Shown: one piece after another, positions 5,434 through 10,228 of the stretch | Numbering within the stretch: the first letter of the stretch is position 1 | Layout of the letters: each line of letters begins with the position of its first letter | Assembly (NCBI GenBank): GCA_029259935.1 | Contig: JAJDEH010000210.1 | Location: 1-10,228, forward strand | DNA length: 10,228 bases | Source of the DNA: Planctomycetota bacterium | GTDB taxonomy: Bacteria; Planctomycetota; Planctomycetia; Pirellulales; Pirellulaceae | Reading direction: 5' to 3' | Program-made: the position numbers and the translations under genes | Notes under the pieces: model-generated | The model's database searches: none | What the model saw: only the letters and a program-made list of their open reading frames with translations | What the model was told of the DNA's origin: nothing

Positions 5434-6561
5434 ATGTCGGTAGCAAGTGCCATATCTCGGCCACTTCTGGTCGCCGTCCTCGTGGCCATGAATCTTAGCG
5501 CTCCGAGAAGTCTGCAAGCTCAACCACCCGCCGAGCCGACCGAGAAAAATGCAATATCACCGGCTTGGCGAACCGTGGCCACGGCGCGCCGCGACACGCT
5601 GGCCGAATTGTGGCGGCTGCGGTCCGAGCAGATGATCGACGGTTACGATTCCGACTTCTACTTGTTGGCGGTCTTGCCCGATTTGGTCGCGACCGAACAA
5701 AAATTGGCCGAGAACAAGCAAGAGCAGATCGAGGCCTTGGAAGAGCATCTATTGACGATGAAAAAGGTCGAGCGGATGACGCAGCATCGGTACGATCGGC
5801 GTGCCGCGACGATCGCCGATCTGCTTGCGGTGCAGGCCAACCGGCAACACCTCCTGCAACTGCTTCAACAGCTTCAACCCGACAAGACTCGGCCCACGGT
5901 CGAGCGTCTGGCCGTCAGCCAAGGCGACTTGCTTGAGCGAGCTATCACCGCGGCGGTCGACCGATTCGAAAAAGGCGAGATTGATTTGAAACGAGTCGTG
6001 ATGCTGCAGGGGCAACTTGTCGGCGCGTTGAACGATAAGGCGTTGGAAGGAGATCCGCGTCTTGGCGGATTGCAACGACATCTGGATGTCATGCAGCGGA
6101 TCGAAGCACTGGCGAAGGCTGGCTTCGAGCGAGGCACCGACCACGAATTCAAATACCTGCAAGCGCAAGCCGCACGGCTGCAAGCACAACTTGCCCTGAC
6201 GACCGCTGAACTGCCGGCCGACGACGCGAGAACCAAGGAAGCAGTGAACTCGCTTCACCAACAACAGCAGAAAGCACTCCAACGACTGATCGCCGTCGCC
6301 GCGGCGCGCTACGATGAAGGGACCGGAACTTACGAGTTAGTAGCCGAAGCGACGGGCCAGTTGTACGCCGCACAAGTGGCGGCCGCCACGCTTGGCCAAC
6401 GCGCGGAACGACTGCAAGCCTCTTCTGACTGGCTACTGGAAATGGAGAGCCGCACTCGAACCGAGTTGGAAGCGGGAACGGCCAGCCGAACTGAATTATT
6501 GGAAGCCACGGAACGGCGATTATCCGCTCAGTTGGCGCAGTTACCCGAACTCAGTGAATAG
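5434..6561 (+). CDS. Secreted three-unit helical repeat protein, TolC-like in sequence character
   Basis: A 375-residue exported protein, almost wholly alpha-helical after a signal peptide (hydrophobic ISRPLLVAVLVAMNL, probable cleavage after LQAQ near 30). The mature part is built from repeats. A motif of the form (R)(Y/F)(D/E)xG, then about six residues, then LL-x-A-x3-L, occurs six times, with its Gly or equivalent at about 70, 123 (Arg), 181, 234, 296 and 348. Steps of 53, 58, 53, 62 and 52 show an A/B alternation, so there are three tandem units of about 111-115 residues, each probably two helical hairpins. The best copies (FERGTDHEFKYLQAQAARLQ, ELEAGTASRTELLEATERRL) resemble the coiled-coil hairpins of outer membrane efflux (TolC/OEP) proteins, but no beta-barrel segments or lipobox are visible. 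It is therefore probably periplasmic, not a channel. Rich in Gln, Ala, Leu and Glu. I do not recognise a named family; the role is unknown. Confidence 0.85.
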   Translation: MSVASAISRPLLVAVLVAMNLSAPRSLQAQPPAEPTEKNAISPAWRTVATARRDTLAELWRLRSEQMIDGYDSDFYLLAVLPDLVATEQKLAENKQEQIEALEEHLLTMKKVERMTQHRYDRRAATIADLLAVQANRQHLLQLLQQLQPDKTRPTVERLAVSQGDLLERAITAAVDRFEKGEIDLKRVVMLQGQLVGALNDKALEGDPRLGGLQRHLDVMQRIEALAKAGFERGTDHEFKYLQAQAARLQAQLALTTAELPADDARTKEAVNSLHQQQQKALQRLIAVAAARYDEGTGTYELVAEATGQLYAAQVAAATLGQRAERLQASSDWLLEMESRTRTELEAGTASRTELLEATERRLSAQLAQLPELSE

Positions 6562-6577
6562 ATGCCGAAGCGGGATA

Positions 6578-6603
6578 GGAGGTTGCCCTCGGGGGGACCT
6601 TCC
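6578..6603. terminator. Possible GC-rich hairpin between convergent genes
   Basis: GGAGGT ... ACCTTCC with an inner CCC/GGG pairing forms a GC-rich imperfect hairpin (one bulge and a small internal loop) in the 64 bases between the stop codons of the helical-repeat gene and the protease. It has no T-tract on either side, so it is at best a weak two-way terminator or a 3' end stabiliser. Confidence 0.25.
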
Positions 6604-6625
6604 TCGCGCAGTTGAGTTTCATCGA

Positions 6626-8695
6626 CTACTTTGGACTCAGATCCAACTTGTCCAGCCCCTTAACGATTGGAATCAAACTCGCCTCCTTGCGTTTCGCGGC
6701 CTGGAGCTCGTTCCGTTCTTTCATTTGCTTGCTGACCTCGCTCATTCTCTTCGCTCGCTCCGCCTTTGCCTGGACTAGAGGCTGGGTATCAATGGACTGA
6801 ATGACCAGCTTCAGCGGCACTTGGCTTGTTTGTGAGCCTGCGCTGACCGCCAGGACGCCGGAAAAGTCCAATGCCTTAGGCTGGCCCTTCCGTTTGTCAA
6901 GTTGAAAGGTACCCTTGCCGCTAACGCGCAGAAATGGCTTCGTGCCTTCTTCTGAAATGGTGGCCATCTCGTAGGTCTTCTTGATCCTCACCACATCGCC
7001 ACTTGTGCTACTTGTTTCAAATTTCACAAATTCGATCGCGGGATGAAAGCGGGTGACGGTTGTGGTTCTTGGCGCGCGTCGATACCGTCGCCCGAACGGA
7101 TCGAGGGGCCGAAAGTCTCGCGACGGTCCAGAATTAATCTCGACGGATTGAGATTGAGGAATCCTCGTCACTCGTGCTGAATGCCAAGTCTTGGATTCGT
7201 CATTCGGCAGAGGCTGGAATCCTATTGTGGCGAGCAACCCGAGATAGGATGGTAGCGACTTTTCGCCGTCGCAGTAGACAACTTCGCCCGAACCATCCGT
7301 CAAGATGACGCCGCTTTCGGTGCCTGTCTTGTTTCCGACTCGCACATTTCTCTTCGCTACCGTGTTTTGCGCTGACCAGGTCAGGTCGTATTCGACCACC
7401 TTTTTTTCGGCGATCCCAACGCCACCAGCCCCAACCGTGACCTTCAACAGCGCGACAGAGCGTCGTACTCGTTCAGCCATTTCGGGACCCGACTCAACGG
7501 CCGCGGACGGGTTCGACAATTGGTACTTCAGCTTGTTGCGATCCAACAACTGACGAACGTCGTTCGACGTCACCGCGAAACTCATGTCGGCGATATCCGC
7601 TCCCGCCATCAGTGCGGTAACGACACCAACCACTTGACCTCGATCATTCATGAGTGGACCGCCGCTGTTCCCCGGATTGACCGTCACGTCCAGTTGAAAC
7701 ATCTTGGTGCCTTCTTGTTCATTGATGCCGGACACCGTGCCTCGCGTGATCTTGATGCCCTCGCCCAACCGATCGGTCATCGGATATCCAAATGCGCGCG
7801 CGTCCTCCGCCAGTCGAACCGTGTTGGAATCACTGATCGAAAGGTGTGGCAGATCCATGGCGTTGACTCGAATGATGGCCAAGTCGTTCTTGGTGTCCAT
7901 GTCCACGACTTTGGCTGGATAGGTCTTGCCATCCAATTGGGCCTCGATTTCCACGGCCCCTTGAATTACATGGGCGTTCGTTATGAGATAGCCGTCCGGT
8001 CGCACGACAAAACCGGTCCCCGTTGCGGCCCCTTCGGCTAGTTCTCCTTTGTCGTCAAGTACACTCGAGGGCGATCGACTCGTGGGCCGATAGAGAATTT
8101 TGCCAGTCAGAGTCGAGTGGCCGCCTTGGATTTGGGCGTCGTATTTGTACTCAATCGCAAACGGCTCCTCTGTATTCAAGTGGTAGCGCATGCCCGACAA
8201 CGAAGGTCGATACTCAGGGAGCTTATCGAACGCGATGGATGGTCCAAAGGGATCGGCTTGGCCGGGTACAGTTTTGCCTGGGGTGGCAGGATTGGAATTT
8301 CGATCGGTCGTCCCCGCATCAAAACGACTAGTGGCGGACGGGTTGTCCGGCCCAGCCCGGCCGTCAGCAGCCAGCGGACGATCCCCGTACAAGGCGAACG
8401 CCACCACGGCGACCAGGGCAACTCCAACGATCAAGACCGCAATACCGGCCACACTCAAACCAATCACCCAGAATAGTGTTTTGTTTCCTGTTGATGCCTG
8501 TTGAGGAGTCGCCGGAAAGCCATAGGGCGATTGATTCGAAGCGATTGGTTTCTGAGCGAACGGTACTTGCGCAGCCATCTGCACATTCACCGTTTGGGCA
8601 CAAGTCGGGCATTGAACGGGTCCCGCTGGTGTGAATCCCGCTGGAACCTGGATTGCAGATCGGCAATTGGGGCAAAAGAATTGGGGCTGCTGCAT
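6626..8695 (-). CDS. Zinc ribbon-TM-trypsin-like serine protease with unknown C-terminal domain
   Basis: A 689-residue membrane-anchored S1/HtrA-type protease. Order: N-terminal zinc ribbon, CPNC at 8-11 and CPTC at 29-32; Gln/Pro-rich linker; one membrane helix at about 73-103; Pro/Asn/Thr-rich linker; protease domain at about 220-385. The triad is intact: H242 in TNAHV, D271 in NDLAII, S344 in GNSGGP. No PDZ domain follows, unlike DegP/DegS. Instead there are about 290 residues I cannot assign, with beta-rich stretches, an Arg-rich loop (RRYRRAPR, 537-544) and a charged helical C-terminus (about 640-672). Predicted topology puts the ribbon in the cytoplasm and the protease in the periplasm, so the ribbon could sense or bind something inside. 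The gene begins 37 bases after the SHD1/WD40 gene on the same strand, probably in one operon. The ribosome binding site is weak (AAAGG about 12 bases upstream), as often in planctomycetes. Confidence 0.9.
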   Translation of the reverse strand: MQQPQFFCPNCRSAIQVPAGFTPAGPVQCPTCAQTVNVQMAAQVPFAQKPIASNQSPYGFPATPQQASTGNKTLFWVIGLSVAGIAVLIVGVALVAVVAFALYGDRPLAADGRAGPDNPSATSRFDAGTTDRNSNPATPGKTVPGQADPFGPSIAFDKLPEYRPSLSGMRYHLNTEEPFAIEYKYDAQIQGGHSTLTGKILYRPTSRSPSSVLDDKGELAEGAATGTGFVVRPDGYLITNAHVIQGAVEIEAQLDGKTYPAKVVDMDTKNDLAIIRVNAMDLPHLSISDSNTVRLAEDARAFGYPMTDRLGEGIKITRGTVSGINEQEGTKMFQLDVTVNPGNSGGPLMNDRGQVVGVVTALMAGADIADMSFAVTSNDVRQLLDRNKLKYQLSNPSAAVESGPEMAERVRRSVALLKVTVGAGGVGIAEKKVVEYDLTWSAQNTVAKRNVRVGNKTGTESGVILTDGSGEVVYCDGEKSLPSYLGLLATIGFQPLPNDESKTWHSARVTRIPQSQSVEINSGPSRDFRPLDPFGRRYRRAPRTTTVTRFHPAIEFVKFETSSTSGDVVRIKKTYEMATISEEGTKPFLRVSGKGTFQLDKRKGQPKALDFSGVLAVSAGSQTSQVPLKLVIQSIDTQPLVQAKAERAKRMSEVSKQMKERNELQAAKRKEASLIPIVKGLDKLDLSPK

Positions 8696-8732
8696 TTTAG
8701 GTCTGCCTTTACGCTGCTCGGTGCCTAGTTAG

Positions 8733-9911
8733 TTAGTCAGCGATTGCCGGATTTCGAAACACTTGGAATGTGTTACTCCCTGAGCAAATGGCTACTCGTC
8801 GGCCGTCCGAGGATACTTTCATTCGCTGGACGTAACTGCCTCCTGAAGCCATGAAATGGTGGATGTGTTTCGATTGTTGCGTATCCCAGAGATCGGCTGA
8901 GCCCGTTCTGCCAACCAATAGAAACCTCCCGTCCGCAGATGTAGACAATTTCCATACAGGACCCTTTCCGTTAGGAACCAAGGGTAAATCGGGTTTCCCA
9001 TTCAAGGTAGACCAACCGCTTACCTTGCCGCCGTATTCCGCAAAAACGCGCCGCCCATCCGATGAAATGTCCGTGCGATAAACACCCGCATCAACAAGCT
9101 GCATTTTCTGAATTGGCTTCCCAGCGTGCAAATCGAACAGAACCAACCACTTGCCGTCGGTAGCAAGGCCCTGAGTTCCTTTAGAATTCACGAAACATGC
9201 CTCTACGTAGCCCTCAAATATCTCTTCAAAAGAGAACTTGACTTTGCCCGTCGTGAGATTCCAATAGAAGACCTTTTTTCGCTCATCTCCCGTCAGGCAG
9301 TAATTGCCGTCAGGACTAAACGCCATGCTTGAGATTTCTCCTACCTGAGGGCTCTTGAATAGCTGTTTTTGCCGCAATGTTCCCCTGCCATCAACGTCCC
9401 ACAGGATAATCGTGCGTTTGTTTGCGGAACATGTGACTAAGGTCTTGCCGTCTGGAGCAAATTCGCAAAACTTCAGATATGAGTACGTCTCATTCGCCAC
9501 CTCGGTCAGTTGAAAGCTTGACTTCTCGACATCGATCATTAACACGCCCGCGCGAGTAGCGCCCGCCACAAAGCGACTGTCGGGTGAAAAGGCAATCGCA
9601 TCACATTCCTGCGGGAGCTTGGGAAGGAGACAAATCGTGTGTTCGGAAGGTAGAATGTTGCTGCTGAAGTAACTCTGAAATTCGGGCAGTGCGCGGAGGT
9701 AGTCGTAATCGGCGTAGCCCAGCTTCTCCATCGGAACGCTGATGACACTTCCGTCTTTTCGTTCCAAATAGACTTTGTCCTCCTTGAAGCTGACGAATTT
9801 CGCCTGGACGGAGAAGGCCCCTGTTCGATTGCTCCACGTGCGAACTTGCGCAGCTAACACGTCAGCCCACCAAACCGAACAAACAACACCGCAGAGTATG
9901 GCTAGCTTCAT
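8733..9911 (-). CDS. Secreted SHD1 domain + seven-repeat WD40 propeller protein
   Basis: A 392-residue exported protein. A signal peptide of about 21 residues (MKLAILCGVV ... VLAA) is followed by an SHD1 (SLA1 homology domain 1) module at about 24-74, recognised by R-x-W-S/T-x-R-x-G-x-F then VYLERKDG and VPMEKLGYADYDYL. This module is common in exported planctomycete proteins. Residues about 103-390 form WD40-like repeats with the FSPDG signature or a degenerate form near 109, 152, 199, 242, 283, 325 and 368; steps of 41-47 residues and a total of seven match a complete seven-bladed propeller, a protein-binding scaffold. An ATG at 9980 is in frame, but the one at 9911 has GGTGGGGA just ahead and starts the signal peptide directly. 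The protease follows 37 bases downstream, so the propeller may present substrates to it or tether it. That partnership is inferred from position. Confidence 0.88.
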   Translation of the reverse strand: MKLAILCGVVCSVWWADVLAAQVRTWSNRTGAFSVQAKFVSFKEDKVYLERKDGSVISVPMEKLGYADYDYLRALPEFQSYFSSNILPSEHTICLLPKLPQECDAIAFSPDSRFVAGATRAGVLMIDVEKSSFQLTEVANETYSYLKFCEFAPDGKTLVTCSANKRTIILWDVDGRGTLRQKQLFKSPQVGEISSMAFSPDGNYCLTGDERKKVFYWNLTTGKVKFSFEEIFEGYVEACFVNSKGTQGLATDGKWLVLFDLHAGKPIQKMQLVDAGVYRTDISSDGRRVFAEYGGKVSGWSTLNGKPDLPLVPNGKGPVWKLSTSADGRFLLVGRTGSADLWDTQQSKHIHHFMASGGSYVQRMKVSSDGRRVAICSGSNTFQVFRNPAIAD

Positions 9912-9947
9912 CTTTCCCCACCAACACGACTTAAGAAGAAGACTAAA

Positions 9948-9974
9948 AGTGTAACACACCTCATCTGCTTGCAA
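9948..9974 (-). promoter_or_regulatory. Possible promoter of the SHD1/WD40-protease operon
   Basis: On the minus strand TTGCAA (9969-9974), a 15-base spacer, and TGT-TACACT (-10 at 9948-9953 with an extended TGn) resemble a sigma-70 promoter, four of six matches in each box. The spacer is short by two bases. The predicted start, about 30 bases before the ATG at 9911, is reasonable. Planctomycete promoters are poorly defined, so this is tentative. Confidence 0.3.
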
Positions 9975-10014
9975 AAGCAAGAAAGCCCCCCCGACCTACC
10001 GCACAATTCGCCCG

Positions 10015-10092
10015 CTAGGCAATGAGGTCTTTCAGCACCGTGCCGTGAACGTCGGTCAAGCGAAAGTCGCGGCCTGAATAGCGGTAGGTTAG
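10015..10092 (-). pseudogene. C-terminal fragment of a DUF1501 protein
   Basis: On the minus strand the 25 codons before TAG (10015-10017) read LTYRYSGRDFRLTDVHGTVL followed by KDLIA. This closely resembles the conserved end of DUF1501 (sulfatase-like, Tat-exported) proteins that are abundant in planctomycetes. The frame cannot be extended: a TAA lies two codons upstream (10096-10098), and the rest of the roughly 450-residue protein is absent on this side. The break coincides with the 3' end of an IS4-type transposase, so the gene seems to have been interrupted by insertion, with its main part expected beyond the right edge of the window. The match is from memory of the family's tail. Confidence 0.7.
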
Positions 10093-10228
10093 CCCTTAGG
10101 TTTAGCCACATTTTTTGTATTTTGATTTTGCAACGTCGTATCCCAGGACCATGGGTAAAAGTTCCTTCCATCCTTCCCAGATGACTTGCCAGCCAGGTGG
10201 GTGATCGTGTTTGCGGTTTTGGTGGCCG
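10093..10228 (-). mobile_element. End of an IS4-family insertion sequence (partial)
   Basis: The element starts where homology to the DUF1501 tail ends (about 10093) and runs off the window. The near-direct repeats AGGTTAGCC (10086-10094) and AGGTTTAGCC (10098-10107) straddle the presumed boundary. They may reflect the IS tip or a target duplication, but the exact end and the inverted repeat cannot be defined without the other end. Confidence 0.5.
10102..10227 (-). CDS. IS4-family transposase, C-terminal 41 residues (partial)
   Basis: The frame enters from the right edge and stops at TAA (10102-10104). It begins GHQNRKHDHPPGWQVIWEGW and ends in a Lys-rich tail. The pattern GGHxxRKxDxPPGWxxxWxGWxxL is the typical C-terminal end of IS4-type (DDE, Tn5-like fold) transposases, which act as dimers in cut-and-paste transposition. 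The catalytic residues lie outside the window. The stop is only about 10 bases from the host DUF1501 fragment, as expected for a compact IS whose transposase nearly reaches the inverted repeat. Confidence 0.65.
   Translation of the reverse strand, partial: GHQNRKHDHPPGWQVIWEGWKELLPMVLGYDVAKSKYKKCG

Noticed and set aside
5749..6282. 177-codon minus-strand open frame inside the helical-repeat gene
   Set aside because: Antisense shadow of a well-supported gene with a signal peptide and internal repeats; the antisense product has no recognisable features.
7520..8041. 173-codon plus-strand open frame inside the protease gene
   Set aside because: Antisense to the trypsin-like catalytic domain, whose triad is intact; composition is typical of a shadow frame.
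9912..9980. 23-codon N-terminal extension of the SHD1/WD40 gene
   Set aside because: It would bury the signal peptide, and it overlaps the best promoter candidate and the Shine-Dalgarno of the inner ATG.

Overview
The window looks like chromosomal DNA of a planctomycete, most likely a Pirellulaceae/Rhodopirellula-like bacterium. This is inferred from a combination of protein types typical of that phylum: a secreted SHD1 + WD40 protein, a membrane protease with an N-terminal zinc ribbon, a PEP-CTERM surface protein, and the conserved C-terminal tail of a DUF1501 protein. Moderate GC, loose gene spacing and weak Shine-Dalgarno sites at several starts fit. No database search was possible.

Layout. 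1-139: 3' end of an unidentified plus-strand gene. 163-1671 (+): flavin-dependent halogenase-like enzyme with the full halogenase signature. 1713-3044 (-): cytochrome P450, convergent with the halogenase, with an intact haem site but an abnormal I-helix. 3174-3209: strong intrinsic terminator for the next minus-strand gene. 3234-4280 (-): secreted PEP-CTERM protein. 4281-4759: gene-free region with a good sigma-54-type promoter candidate for the PEP-CTERM gene, three inverted repeats further upstream and a five-copy short tandem repeat. 4760-5191 (-): small PilZ-domain (c-di-GMP receptor type) protein whose stop codon lies inside the tandem repeat. 5434-6561 (+), divergent from PilZ: secreted helical protein built from three tandem ~113-residue units with TolC-like sequence character. 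6626-8695 (-) and 8733-9911 (-): probable two-gene operon of a secreted SHD1/WD40 seven-bladed propeller followed by a zinc ribbon-TM-trypsin-like protease with an unrecognised C-terminal half. 10015-10228 (-): 25-codon tail of a DUF1501 gene directly abutted by the 3' end of an IS4-type transposase, which looks like an IS insertion junction.

How the genes may work together. The halogenase and P450 are both tailoring-type oxidoreductases and may serve one small-molecule pathway, though they are convergent rather than co-transcribed. The PEP-CTERM protein (sorted by exosortase, usually linked to exopolysaccharide) and the PilZ protein both point to surface or biofilm biology. The SHD1/WD40 protein and the protease probably act together in the periplasm or at the cell envelope. 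The most interesting candidates are the P450 lacking the acid/alcohol pair, the sigma-54-type control region of the PEP-CTERM gene, the three-unit helical repeat protein, and the SHD1-propeller/protease operon.
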